Of a stretch of 64,000 nucleotides of DNA, positions 50,513 to 59,980 are shown piece by piece. The DNA is from Sulfurospirillum cavolei. Its GTDB lineage: Bacteria; Campylobacterota; Campylobacteria; Campylobacterales; Sulfurospirillaceae. The notes below the pieces were generated by a model. That model had not been told where the DNA came from and ran no database searches. It was given only the letters and a program-made list of their open reading frames with translations. The translations under genes and the position numbers were made by a program. The stretch lies in assembly GCF_000813325.1 (NCBI RefSeq), contig NZ_BBQE01000003.1; one strand, written 5' to 3'. How positions within the stretch are numbered: position 1 is the first letter of the stretch; every line of letters begins with the position of its first letter.

Positions 50513-52466
50513 GGCTCGTCGGTTGTTCGTTCAACGGTTTTTCGTGAACGGATTTAGTGTGTTTGAGTTTTGAAGGCATACCGTTTTCTTCTTCAAACGA
50601 AGCAATGACTTCGCGCAACTGATCTCCGTCAATCGTTTCAAATTCGTTTAATTTCATCACGATGCGTTCGATGCATTCTCGATACTCTTCCAAACGGACT
50701 TTAACGACTTCATAACGCTCTTGCAAGGTTTTTTTAATGTGCTCGTCAAGTTTCTCAGCCATTTTATCGCTGTAGTCTTTGACCGTTCCGCCGTTTAAAA
50801 ACGTATTACGTTGTTTTTCAAGAACCATTAATCCGGCAACGTCGCTCATACCGTAAATACTCACCATCGCTTTAATAATATCCGTCGCTCTTTCCAAATC
50901 GTTACCGGCACCCGTCGAAATTTCGCCCAAAAAAACCTCTTCCGCCGCACGACCGGCCAAAAGAACGTCGACTTCCGCCATCAATTCGTGTTTTTGCATC
51001 AAAAATTTATTTTCTTCGGGAGTGTTAAGCGTATATCCAAGGGCTGCAAGTCCTCTTGGAATAATCGATACTTTCGAAACGCGTTTTGCACCTTCCGTCG
51101 TTTCCGCAAGAAGTGCATGTCCGCTTTCATGGTATGCTACGATACGTTTTTCTTCCGGATTGATACGGCGACTTTTTTTCTCAAGCCCCGCAATTGCACG
51201 CTCTACCGCTTCAACAAGATCTTGTTGTTCGACGTACGTTTTAGTCTTACGTCCCGCAAGAAGCGCGGCTTCGTTAATAATATTGGCCAAGTCCGCACCC
51301 GCAAGACCCGCCGTTAAGCGTGCAATTTCTTCAAGATTAATATCTTTTCCTAATTTAATATCGACGACATGTACCTTTAAAATATCTTTACGGCCTTGAA
51401 AATCGGGCTTATCGACTAAAACCTGTCGATCGAAACGTCCCGGTCGCAAGAGTGCGGCATCCAATACTTCGGGTCTATTCGTTGCCGCTAAAACGATCAC
51501 GGGAGACTTATCCGAACTAAACCCGTCCATTTCCGCTAAAAGCTGATTGAGCGTTTGTTCTCTTTCATCGTTACCGCCCATCATACCGCTAGCGGCTCTG
51601 CTCTTACCGATCGCATCGATTTCATCGATAAATACGATCGCCGGTGCTTCTTTTTTAGCGTTCTCGAATAAATCGCGTACGCGGCTTGCGCCTACACCTA
51701 CGAACATTTCGATAAAGCTTGAACCCGAAACCGAGAAAAACGGCACGCTTGCCTCTCCCGCAACCGCTTTAGCAAGCAAGGTTTTACCCGTACCCGGAGG
51801 ACCTACTAAAAGCACGCCTTTAGGAATTTTAGCTCCTAAGTTCATATAACGATCGGGGTATTTTAAAAAGTCGACGATCTCTTTGACCTCTTCTTTAGCT
51901 TCTTCGACCCCGGCAACGTCTTCGAATTTGACTTTCGGCTTTTCGGAGTTGACGAGTTTTTTACTGCTCCCCATACCCAAAATTCCTCCGCCCATATTTT
52001 TTTGCATACGATTGGCTAAAAACATCCAAATACCGAAAAAGACAAATACGGGTAAAACCCATGAGAAGAGAATCTCGGTAAAAATATTGGATTCGTTATA
52101 ACCGCCGTAACTAACTTTTTTTTCATCCATCAACGGAATCAACGTACTGTCTTCGCCGACTTTTTTAACGACATATACGGTTTTTTGTGCACCTTCGTTG
52201 GAAAAAGCTTTGATCGTCGTTTGTCCGATCGCCACATAGCTGATTTGGCTGTTGCGGATCAACTCTTTAAGTTCGTAATAACTAATGGTACGCGTTGCAC
52301 TGTTTTGAACGTTGAAATTAGCCGCCATACCGTTGTCGCTCGTACCGCCGGTAAAATTTTTAAAAAGTAAAATAACGATTATGGAAAAAATCGCAAACAT
52401 TAAGAGAGGATTTTGGTTGAAAAAGTTATTTTTTTTATCGTTTTTATTTTCTGGGTTGGGATTCAT
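50505..52466 (-). CDS. ftsH: ATP-dependent zinc metalloprotease FtsH
   Basis: A 653-residue membrane-bound AAA protease. Two N-terminal transmembrane segments flank a periplasmic domain. The AAA module has Walker A GPPGTGKTLL (near 220), Walker B FIDEIDAIGKSR, SRH ATNRPEVLDAALLRPGRFDR, and the zinc site HESGH (near 445, HExxH). It degrades membrane and regulatory proteins. The C-terminal tail is long and polar. It sits between prmA and the psd-like gene, the same order as in Campylobacter. Confidence 0.96.
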   Translation of the reverse strand: MNPNPENKNDKKNNFFNQNPLLMFAIFSIIVILLFKNFTGGTSDNGMAANFNVQNSATRTISYYELKELIRNSQISYVAIGQTTIKAFSNEGAQKTVYVVKKVGEDSTLIPLMDEKKVSYGGYNESNIFTEILFSWVLPVFVFFGIWMFLANRMQKNMGGGILGMGSSKKLVNSEKPKVKFEDVAGVEEAKEEVKEIVDFLKYPDRYMNLGAKIPKGVLLVGPPGTGKTLLAKAVAGEASVPFFSVSGSSFIEMFVGVGASRVRDLFENAKKEAPAIVFIDEIDAIGKSRAASGMMGGNDEREQTLNQLLAEMDGFSSDKSPVIVLAATNRPEVLDAALLRPGRFDRQVLVDKPDFQGRKDILKVHVVDIKLGKDINLEEIARLTAGLAGADLANIINEAALLAGRKTKTYVEQQDLVEAVERAIAGLEKKSRRINPEEKRIVAYHESGHALLAETTEGAKRVSKVSIIPRGLAALGYTLNTPEENKFLMQKHELMAEVDVLLAGRAAEEVFLGEISTGAGNDLERATDIIKAMVSIYGMSDVAGLMVLEKQRNTFLNGGTVKDYSDKMAEKLDEHIKKTLQERYEVVKVRLEEYRECIERIVMKLNEFETIDGDQLREVIASFEEENGMPSKLKHTKSVHEKPLNEQPTSHA

Positions 52467-53294
52467 CTATTTCCTTTGTAAAACGAGCGTAAACCACTCG
52501 TCTTTTTGGTACTTTTCAACAAGGTGCATTGTCGTAAATTTATGCTCGACCTTATCGATGTATTTATCTAAAATGCCGGAAAGTATCAAAAGACCGTTTT
52601 CGTTGACCGCACTTTGCAAGTCGGAAGCCAACATGATTAATACGTCGGCGATAATATTAGCGACGACGATATCGTATTCGCGTTCTCTTTTTTGTACCGA
52701 ACCCGTCCATATCGTTTGAAACGTCGCATGATTGCGTTGAAAATTTTCACTCGCCGAAAGCGTCGCTTGTTCATCGGTATCGCATAAATCGACTTTAGCA
52801 CCTAATTTAGAAGCCGCTATCGCTAAAATCCCGCTCCCGCATCCGACGTCAAGTAAAGTCATATTCGGTTGGACATAGCGTTGTAAAAGCAACAAACATC
52901 CGTAGGTCGTCTCATGGTGTCCCGATCCGAATGCCAACGCCGGATCGATCACGACATTGATTTTGTTCGGATCGTCTTGTACCCAGCTGGGATGAATGTA
53001 TAAATTTTCGACATAAAGCGGTTGAACGGAATTGCGATACTGCGCGATCCAATCTTCATTCTCACAAACCGACAAGGTACTTTCAAGCGTTATAGAACGA
53101 TCTAAAGCGAGAGAGAGTTGTTGGGCAAACGTTTCCATACCGAAGCGAATCGTCTCAAGGTCTTCTTCGCTACGCAAAATCATCGTACCGTCTTTTTCTT
53201 CAATAGCCTCATCGCTGAGGCTCATCAAACAATCCATAAAAAGGGAGTATTCGCTACTAGGGGTTAAGGACAATTCGTTATAGGTTTGTTTCAT
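52467..53294 (-). CDS. prmA: Ribosomal protein L11 methyltransferase
   Basis: A 275-residue SAM methyltransferase: N-terminal substrate-binding part, then the class I core with LLDVGCGSGILAIAASKLGA (near 143-162), VIDPALAFGSGHHETTYGCL just before it, and VVANIIADVLIMLA near 212. It trimethylates L11. It begins five bases after the cheY stop on the minus strand and ends exactly before ftsH. Confidence 0.93.
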   Translation of the reverse strand: MKQTYNELSLTPSSEYSLFMDCLMSLSDEAIEEKDGTMILRSEEDLETIRFGMETFAQQLSLALDRSITLESTLSVCENEDWIAQYRNSVQPLYVENLYIHPSWVQDDPNKINVVIDPALAFGSGHHETTYGCLLLLQRYVQPNMTLLDVGCGSGILAIAASKLGAKVDLCDTDEQATLSASENFQRNHATFQTIWTGSVQKREREYDIVVANIIADVLIMLASDLQSAVNENGLLILSGILDKYIDKVEHKFTTMHLVEKYQKDEWFTLVLQRK

Positions 53295-53299
53295 TCAGA

Positions 53300-53671
53300 T
53301 TAACCTAAAACATCCTCGAGTTTTTCTTTTAAGACTTGGGGCGTAAACGGTTTGACGATATAGTTATTGACTCCGGCTTTAAGCGCGGTAATCACTTCGG
53401 CTTTACCGCCTTCGGTCGTAACCATGATGATCGGCATATTTTCGTATTTTTTTTCGGCACGCACTTTGCGTACGAGATCAAGTCCGTTCATCTCAGGCAT
53501 ATTCCAATCGGTAATCAAAACGTTTACATCCGGAGTTCTTTCCAAAATTTGCCAGGCTTCTACGCCGTGTTCTGCTTCTAACACGTCATCAAACCCCAAT
53601 CTCTGTAAAGTGTTTTTTATAATACGGCGCATTGTCGAGCTATCGTCTACTACAAGCAGCTTCAATGTCAC
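53300..53671 (-). CDS. cheY: Chemotaxis response regulator CheY
   Basis: A 123-residue single receiver domain. Phospho-acceptor Asp55 (VLITDWNMPEMNGL), acidic pair Asp9-Asp10 (VVDDSSTMR), Thr85/86 (MVTTEG) and Lys107 (IVKPFT) are all present, and no output domain follows. It controls flagellar motor switching. The cheY-prmA-ftsH order is typical of Campylobacterota. Confidence 0.93.
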   Translation of the reverse strand: MTLKLLVVDDSSTMRRIIKNTLQRLGFDDVLEAEHGVEAWQILERTPDVNVLITDWNMPEMNGLDLVRKVRAEKKYENMPIIMVTTEGGKAEVITALKAGVNNYIVKPFTPQVLKEKLEDVLG

Positions 53672-53740
53672 TCCTTTAACTTTAAGGTTTAGTCTTCCAT
53701 TCTAACGAACTTTAGTTTGAACTTAGTTTAAAGCACTCTT

Positions 53741-54454
53741 TTAAGAGCAACGGGCAAAGGCTTCGCGTAAGTCCAAAGTACCCTCGTAAAACGCTTTTCC
53801 GATGATAACGCCGGCGACTTTACGCGAGTGTTTTAGTAAAACTATATCGTCCAAATTTTTAACGCCTCCACTGGCAATCGTATCGATCCCCGAAGCTTCC
53901 GCAATGGAAAGCGTAAACTCCGCATTAACGCCGCTTAACATGCCGTCTCTCCCGACATCGGTACAAATAATTGCCTCCACGCCGGCATTCGCAAATTCTT
54001 TGGCTAAATCCGTCGCCAACATCGTCGATTTTTCCGCCCAACCTTCCACTGCGACAAAACCGTCGATCGCATCGATGCCTACGACAATACGGTACTTTCG
54101 ACACATCTCTTTGACGAAAGCGGGATTTTTAAGTGCGACGGAGCCCAAAATAACCCGATCGATTCCAAGATCGACATAACGTCGAATCGTCTCTTCGTCG
54201 CGAATTCCTCCGCCCAATTCCAATTTGAGGTTGCATTTCTTACGAATTTTTTGAATTTGCTCCATATTGCGCGGTTCACCCGCAAACGCACCGTTTAAAT
54301 CGACCAAGTGAACCCATTTTGAGCCCATTTCTTCAAACGTTTTTGCCACTTCCCACGGTTCGTTCGAATAGACCGTAGCACTTTGCATCAGTCCTTTTGT
54401 CAAGCGTACCGCTTTGCCGTCTTTTAAATCAATCGCCGGTAAAATTTCCATCAT
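53741..54454 (-). CDS. hisA: HisA: phosphoribosylformimino-5-aminoimidazole carboxamide ribotide isomerase
   Basis: A 237-residue TIM barrel of histidine biosynthesis. Landmarks are ILPAIDLKDGKAVRLTKG at the N-terminus (catalytic Asp8/9), ELGGGIRDEETIRRYVDLGIDRVILGS, CTDVGRDGMLSG (second catalytic Asp) and IASGGVKNLDDI. It overlaps hisH by four bases, giving a hisH-hisA unit downstream of the pglG-like gene. Confidence 0.95.
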   Translation of the reverse strand: MMEILPAIDLKDGKAVRLTKGLMQSATVYSNEPWEVAKTFEEMGSKWVHLVDLNGAFAGEPRNMEQIQKIRKKCNLKLELGGGIRDEETIRRYVDLGIDRVILGSVALKNPAFVKEMCRKYRIVVGIDAIDGFVAVEGWAEKSTMLATDLAKEFANAGVEAIICTDVGRDGMLSGVNAEFTLSIAEASGIDTIASGGVKNLDDIVLLKHSRKVAGVIIGKAFYEGTLDLREAFARCS

Positions 54455-55062
54455 AACTCCACAAAATTCTTTAAAATAGCCAAGCCGTTTTCATGCGACT
54501 TTTCAGGATGCGGCTGAAACCCGTAGATATTTTCTTTTTGAACCGCGCTCGCAAACGCATAGCCGTACGTCGTTTTTCCGATTTGATATTTTTCGTCGCA
54601 CTGCACATGAAAGCTGTGCACGAAATAGAGGTAAAAGCGAGGTGCCATCCCCTTAAAAAGCGGCGTATCTCGCACCACTTCAAGCTCGTTCCAACCCATA
54701 TGCGGTACTTTAAGGTGTTGAGAAAAACGCGTCGTGTCAAATTTAACGACTTCCCCTTCAATGAGTCCTAGTCCTTGCGTTTTTCCAAATTCCGTGCTGG
54801 CTTCAAACAACAGTTGCATCCCCAAACAGATACCTAAAAGAGGCTTTTTCGTTGCGGCAAACGCTTTGACGGCTTCATCCATCTCGCGCTCTTTTAAACA
54901 CGCCATCGCATCTTTAAAAGCACCCACGCCCGGAAGAATAATCTTGTCGTAACCTTCTACATGTGAAGCGTCTTTCACAATTTCGATACGCGTACCGAGT
55001 TTCTCAAACGCGTTGGTAACACTTCGAAGATTGCCCATATTGTAATCGATTAAACCTATCAT
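54451..55062 (-). CDS. hisH: Imidazole glycerol phosphate synthase glutaminase subunit
   Basis: A 203-residue class I glutamine amidotransferase that feeds ammonia to HisF. The nucleophile is in LLGICLGMQLLFE (Cys near 81), with FVHSFHV and the catalytic His-Glu in FQPHPEKSHENG near 185. The N-terminus IGLIDYNMGNLRSV is typical. It overlaps hisA and the pglG-like gene by four bases each. Confidence 0.95.
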   Translation of the reverse strand: MIGLIDYNMGNLRSVTNAFEKLGTRIEIVKDASHVEGYDKIILPGVGAFKDAMACLKEREMDEAVKAFAATKKPLLGICLGMQLLFEASTEFGKTQGLGLIEGEVVKFDTTRFSQHLKVPHMGWNELEVVRDTPLFKGMAPRFYLYFVHSFHVQCDEKYQIGKTTYGYAFASAVQKENIYGFQPHPEKSHENGLAILKNFVEL

Positions 55063-55967
55063 AATTCTCTCTTTTGATTCACGGATTTCACGTAAAACGC
55101 CAAACCAAACAGTAAAAACGTCACGCCTCCGATGAGATACACCGCATTGACGATATGCGACGCGTCGATAATCGCAAATTTAAACACCAACATCAACGCC
55201 TCGATCGCCAACGCGATAATAATCGAGCCTAAAAAACGCACCATCGTTTTATGCATTCCGGAGGTATCGTCTTTTTCGTTACGCCCTAAAACTTCCTCTT
55301 CAAAAATGGTTTTTACCAGATCGAAAATTGCCAAAGAGAGCGTAATCAAAATAGTCGATTCGAACATCGCTTTAATATCCAAAAGCTCGAAGGCAAGTCC
55401 GTGCATAAACAAACTTCGCATACCGTTAAAGAGCAATAAAAGTGCAATTGCCAATAAAGAGATTGAAAAAAGCGTGTAAATGAATTTCGACGTTTTGCCG
55501 AATCCCGACTGCAACGATGAAGGGTGGGCAATTTTTAAGATATGTTCCAAAGAGACGTCGATACATGCGATAAAACGTAACGCTCCTTGTTCGTCGTAAA
55601 TAGGATACGACGCTGTGACGGTTAAGTCGTTCGTTAACGTCGAAGGGTAAGGATCGCTTAAAACGCATCGTTTTTCACGCACGGCACGGTAATAATAGGA
55701 TTTACCGCTACGATTTTGTCCGAGCCCGCCTTTTTTATGCGGATCGTCGGTGATATTGTTAATGACTTGTTCGCCTTTGTAATCCAACAGGTACAAGGCT
55801 TCAAAATCGTCGACTTCATGCACGATTTTATCTAAGCTCGCGGTAATCACGTCCAGATTGGGTTCTGGCATGCGATTGGGTATATTACGCGTAAAAAGAT
55901 AGCACAAATAGGCTCTTGCCCGCGTTCTCACTTCGGAGAACTGCTGTATTTCTCGAATGACCATCAC
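55059..55967 (-). CDS. pglG: PglG-like membrane sensor protein with a Cache-type domain
   Basis: A 302-residue protein. Residues ~1-155 form a PDC/Cache-like sensor region (LLDYKGEQVINNITDDPHKK, YYYRAVREKRCVLSDPYPS, TVTASYPIYDEQGALRFIACIDVSLEHIL), followed by four transmembrane helices to the end. PglG of the Campylobacter N-glycosylation locus has this size, this ending in membrane helices, and this position next to pgl genes. Its role in glycosylation is unknown in Campylobacter too. The name is given by synteny and architecture. Confidence 0.62.
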   Translation of the reverse strand: MMVIREIQQFSEVRTRARAYLCYLFTRNIPNRMPEPNLDVITASLDKIVHEVDDFEALYLLDYKGEQVINNITDDPHKKGGLGQNRSGKSYYYRAVREKRCVLSDPYPSTLTNDLTVTASYPIYDEQGALRFIACIDVSLEHILKIAHPSSLQSGFGKTSKFIYTLFSISLLAIALLLLFNGMRSLFMHGLAFELLDIKAMFESTILITLSLAIFDLVKTIFEEEVLGRNEKDDTSGMHKTMVRFLGSIIIALAIEALMLVFKFAIIDASHIVNAVYLIGGVTFLLFGLAFYVKSVNQKREL

Positions 55968-55996
55968 ATCTACCTTTTTATTTTTCGTAATTGTAA

Positions 55997-58144
55997 CTAA
56001 ATTTTCAAACGGTATATTTTAGCATACGGTTCTAAACTAATCGGCTCAAAAAACCGCCCGTCCGCATTTTCCAAAACAAAAAGTTGTATGTAGGTCGATT
56101 CGAACATGGCGTTATCGACGATTAAGAAGGTATTATACGTCTGCATGTAGATCACGTTGAGTTCTCCGTTTGGATGAAGCGATTGTTGTTGTTTCACAAA
56201 GGTTCCGCGTTCGTCGTATCCCGTTTGAATGAAGGTGCGAACGCCAACTTCGTTACTACCGATTTTCAATGCTCCTTTTTCTTTATCCAAAGCGATACCG
56301 TTTCCGAGTTGAAGTAACTTAACACCGTCTTGAAAACGACTGGTTTCATAGAAAAAAGGGTGGCGAACCGTTTTGCCGCTCATAATATCCAAGTTGCTAA
56401 ATTGTGCGACGGTCGGGAAAATACTGAGCATGCGAAACGGTAAATAAAAGTAGATTTCACGCGTTTTTTGGGGTAAGTTCAAAGGCGTTTGCAAAGCATC
56501 TAAAAAATCATTTGCATTGTTAAAACCGTAATCCAAACTCATTTGGGCGGTATTGTTGATGATCTTTTTTGGCTGCTCTTTCGTTTTCGTTTCATTTTCT
56601 TCGGCCGTTACAAAGGCTTTTTCGGTGTATTCGACTTCCAAGCGGGCAAGTCGTGCCGCGCTTTCTTGCGTATTCGTGAGCATAAAACTAACGGGAAAAT
56701 TCACGTCGCCACCGTGTTTTCCGCCATCGATCAACGTCTTCGTATCGGCATAGTAGCGTAACGGATACCCGTAATCCCACCATGTCACGATATAATCTTC
56801 TCTACCGACGTTATTTCGCAATGATGCGAGCTGTTCGACTTCGGTTTTATTCAAAACGGTCGGAACTCTATATTCGATAATATGTGCGACATTGGGATAT
56901 AAAACGGCTAAGCTTGCCGTCACGACAAAGCCCGATTTGAGAATCCGCCCCAATGTTTCATTGACGAAAAATCCCGTAATAGAGCTACTAAGTATAAAAA
57001 GGAGATAGGCAACACCCAACGCGCAAACGGGTACGGCATAAATCGTAAAGCGTAGTCCGCCCCAAAGAGCTAAAAAGCCGAGTCCCATGAGCGGCAATCC
57101 CAACAACATCGCTTTGTAACGTCTTACCAATAACGCATAACCGACTATCGAAGCGGCAAACGTGATCGTATGTCCGCTGATTCGCTCCGCAAAAACCGAA
57201 AAAGGAATATCGCCGGCTTCTCGGATCGTTTGGTTAACTGAGAAGAAATGAAGTTCGAGCCCTTGCTGGCTTACGTCGATCGCATCTTTAAAAACATAAC
57301 TTTTTAATTGCGCCCAAATCGGAGAGAAACCTCCCGTTGCAAAAAAAAGAATACTACCGATCGCTAAAATATACCATACGTATGAAGCAAGTTTTTTTTG
57401 TTTGAAGAGGGCATAAAGCACGCTTACACCGATCAAACGCGTAAATATCGGCAAACCCATCATCGCAAAAAGCATCATTGCGATTAACTTAATCGGGAAA
57501 GACTCTTTACGCTCAAACACCAAAGCATAAACTAAAATCAGCCCCAAATATGCAAATTCTAACGAATAGCTTTGCGGATACCACCATCGATACGCAATAA
57601 TTTCTACTGCCGTTATCAGAAGATATTTATCTTCTTTCGTGCGTAATGCCAAAATCAACGACCACAAAAGAAGTGTCGGGAAAACGATATTGAGCATATC
57701 GGTATCGTAATACCCGATCATCGTTCGATTGTAATAACTGACCGCGATCGACGCCAATAACGATGCAAGGAAACCGACCTCGATCATACCGAGGTTATAC
57801 GCGATCAGCATCATCGGAAAAACAATCAACGATCCCAAAACGGCCGGCATATAAAAAATAAGCGTTTCAAACGAAACCGGTACTATTTTCGCAAGCAGAA
57901 ACGTCAATTGAGCAGGGGCTTGATCTATGGGAGAGCCGTCAAACTTTTGATGTGTCCCCGCAAGCAAATCTCGCGCGCCTTCCGCCCAATAATAACCGTC
58001 GTTGGTGTTAATCATAAACGTATCGGCATAGTGAAAACTCTCAAAATTGCTAAACTGATACACCCAAATCAAACGAATCGCAATGCTAAACGCAAAAGCA
58101 ATCAAACAATATAATGCAACGTAACTTTTGTGACGTAAATCCAT
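55997..58144 (-). CDS. pglB: Bacterial oligosaccharyltransferase PglB
   Basis: A 715-residue STT3-family transferase that moves a lipid-linked glycan to asparagine in the periplasm. About 13 helices precede a periplasmic domain. Catalytic landmarks: first acidic motif NDGYYWAEGARD near 45-56, NQTIREAGD (the essential Glu of external loop 5), FAERISG where Arg matches the residue that reads acidic -2 sequon positions, and WWDYGYP near 453. ATG 58144 was chosen because it joins the upstream gene as TGATG; the longer ORF adds 16 residues. It is followed by the pglG-like gene. Confidence 0.93.
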   Translation of the reverse strand: MDLRHKSYVALYCLIAFAFSIAIRLIWVYQFSNFESFHYADTFMINTNDGYYWAEGARDLLAGTHQKFDGSPIDQAPAQLTFLLAKIVPVSFETLIFYMPAVLGSLIVFPMMLIAYNLGMIEVGFLASLLASIAVSYYNRTMIGYYDTDMLNIVFPTLLLWSLILALRTKEDKYLLITAVEIIAYRWWYPQSYSLEFAYLGLILVYALVFERKESFPIKLIAMMLFAMMGLPIFTRLIGVSVLYALFKQKKLASYVWYILAIGSILFFATGGFSPIWAQLKSYVFKDAIDVSQQGLELHFFSVNQTIREAGDIPFSVFAERISGHTITFAASIVGYALLVRRYKAMLLGLPLMGLGFLALWGGLRFTIYAVPVCALGVAYLLFILSSSITGFFVNETLGRILKSGFVVTASLAVLYPNVAHIIEYRVPTVLNKTEVEQLASLRNNVGREDYIVTWWDYGYPLRYYADTKTLIDGGKHGGDVNFPVSFMLTNTQESAARLARLEVEYTEKAFVTAEENETKTKEQPKKIINNTAQMSLDYGFNNANDFLDALQTPLNLPQKTREIYFYLPFRMLSIFPTVAQFSNLDIMSGKTVRHPFFYETSRFQDGVKLLQLGNGIALDKEKGALKIGSNEVGVRTFIQTGYDERGTFVKQQQSLHPNGELNVIYMQTYNTFLIVDNAMFESTYIQLFVLENADGRFFEPISLEPYAKIYRLKI

Positions 58145-59151
58145 CAAGCACCTCTTTTGGGTGTGAGTAAAAGATAAAAAATCGTAAAGCAAAGAGCATA
58201 AAGAAAGAAAATATAAACATCGTCTCGCACTTTAAATCCTAACCCTATATACGAAAAAAATCCTTGCAAAAGCCCTAAAATAATAACCGTTCTTCGCGTA
58301 TTGCCGTTTTGCAATTGAAAAATCATATGGTGTATATGGGTTTTATCGGCATGCAGAGGGCTTTGATGGTTAAGGATGCGTCGTAACATCACGATCAACG
58401 TATCTAAAATCGGAATAGCCGCTAAAAGCAAAATGGAAATAGCCGTTATATATGCTTTTTGAATCGAATAAAGCGTCAGCATCGCAATAATAAAACCTAT
58501 CGTTAAACTACCGCTATCACCCATAAAAATTTTAGCCGGATGCCAATTCAGGACTAAAAATCCTACCAAAGCACTGATCAAGCCTATGGACGTATAAAAC
58601 AAAAAAAGATCTTCATATTTCCATCCGATATAAGAAAACGCCGCTAAAATAACTAACGCTATACACGAAGCTAACCCGTCTAAGCCGTCGATCAGATTAA
58701 GAGCGCTCACAAATCCGCTAATCGCAAATGCGCAAAACGCCAATGCCGCCCAGAAAGTAAAAACAATTTCATGTCCAAAAAAGATTCCGAACCGTTGAAT
58801 ATCAAATCCGTTCAGATACAACAATCCTCCGGCACATGCCGTAATAAGTAGTTTAAGCCTTGCGGGTACCGATCGAATATCGTCCCAAAGTCCTGTCACA
58901 AAAACCAAAGTCAAGGGTAATAACGCTACCGCGTTGTCAAGAGGATTGAAAAGAATAAAGGCATAAACAAACGCACTAAAAATAGCAATGCCGCCGCTTC
59001 GAGGAACCACGCGATCATGCGAACTACGATCGTTGGGAATATCTAAAATATTGATGCGTTTTTGATAATAAACCAAAAGGACGTTTAAACCTAACGATAC
59101 GCTAAAAACCGTCAAGCATTTTAACAAGACAAAAGTATCGATCAGTGCCAA
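58144..59151 (-). CDS. WecA/WbpL-type polyprenyl-phosphate glycosyl-1-phosphate transferase
   Basis: A 335-residue polytopic membrane enzyme that starts glycans on undecaprenyl phosphate. Family motifs: IPNDRSSHDRVVPRSGG (residues ~37-53), GLWDDIRSVPARLKLL, NLIDGLDGLAS, FMGDSGSLTIGF and the His motif KTHIHHMIF. It is the GT4/PNPT type, not the small PglC-type monotopic transferase used by Campylobacter. It abuts pglB (TGATG), linking glycan initiation with transfer to protein, or the cluster serves LPS as well. Confidence 0.9.
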   Translation of the reverse strand: MALIDTFVLLKCLTVFSVSLGLNVLLVYYQKRINILDIPNDRSSHDRVVPRSGGIAIFSAFVYAFILFNPLDNAVALLPLTLVFVTGLWDDIRSVPARLKLLITACAGGLLYLNGFDIQRFGIFFGHEIVFTFWAALAFCAFAISGFVSALNLIDGLDGLASCIALVILAAFSYIGWKYEDLFLFYTSIGLISALVGFLVLNWHPAKIFMGDSGSLTIGFIIAMLTLYSIQKAYITAISILLLAAIPILDTLIVMLRRILNHQSPLHADKTHIHHMIFQLQNGNTRRTVIILGLLQGFFSYIGLGFKVRDDVYIFFLYALCFTIFYLLLTPKRGA

Positions 59152-59215
59152 CGTACGTCCTTACATGTCATGTTGAGGCTATTATAGTTAAAAAGAGTTT
59201 AAAGCTCGATAGAAG

Positions 59216-59980
59216 TTAAATCGATGGTAGTAAACACTGATTTCGATATCCTGTAATTTTTGCAGGATATTTTGACAAAATTTTAAATATCGTACTTCGG
59301 ATACCGTTTTCTCGACACGCTCTTAGTTGTTCAAAGGAATTTAGATAGAGGCTTCGAAACGATGTACTAAGCCCCCCTAAGCGCATCTTAACAATCGGCA
59401 TTTGTAAATAGGTATAGCTGATACGATGAACCGCTAGTAAACGCAGTAATAATTCAAAGTCGGCGGCAATTCGATAATTCGTTTTAAAAGCTCCGTATAT
59501 TTCATAAAGCTCGCGTCGGCAAAAAAATGTCGGATGCGCCGGCATCCAGCCGTACGCAAATTTTTCAGGCGTACAATGACTACTATCGTAATAGCGTATA
59601 ACTTTATTCAAATTTGTCGCTCTCACGTAAACCAAATCTGCAAAAACACTTTGCGTCTTCGATTGATAAAAGGCTTGCACAATTTCTTCAATAACATTAT
59701 CACGTATGTACATATCGTCGCTATTCAAAAAACCGACGACATCTCCGGTAGCAAGCTTAATACCTTTATTCATCGCATCGTAAACTCCATGATCGGGTTC
59801 GCTTATAAACTGTGTAATTTGAGTGCCGTAAGTATTCACGATATCAATCGTTCCATCGGTACTTGCACCGTCTACAACAATGTATTCAATATTAGCATAT
59901 GTTTGTGAAAGTACCGAGTCAATAGCGGTTTTAATAACCTCTGCGTTGTTATAAACAACCGTGATAATGGAAATTTTCAT
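59216..59980 (-). CDS. Glycosyltransferase family 2
   Basis: A 254-residue GT-A enzyme. ATG 59980 overlaps the aminotransferase stop by four bases and gives the classical start MKISIITVVYNNAEVIKTAI. It has YIVVDGASTDGTIDIV (nucleotide binding) and GFLNSDDMYI (acidic motif), then a domain of ~130 residues. It would add one sugar to the growing lipid-linked glycan on the cytoplasmic side. Donor and acceptor are unknown. Confidence 0.87.
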   Translation of the reverse strand: MKISIITVVYNNAEVIKTAIDSVLSQTYANIEYIVVDGASTDGTIDIVNTYGTQITQFISEPDHGVYDAMNKGIKLATGDVVGFLNSDDMYIRDNVIEEIVQAFYQSKTQSVFADLVYVRATNLNKVIRYYDSSHCTPEKFAYGWMPAHPTFFCRRELYEIYGAFKTNYRIAADFELLLRLLAVHRISYTYLQMPIVKMRLGGLSTSFRSLYLNSFEQLRACRENGIRSTIFKILSKYPAKITGYRNQCLLPSI

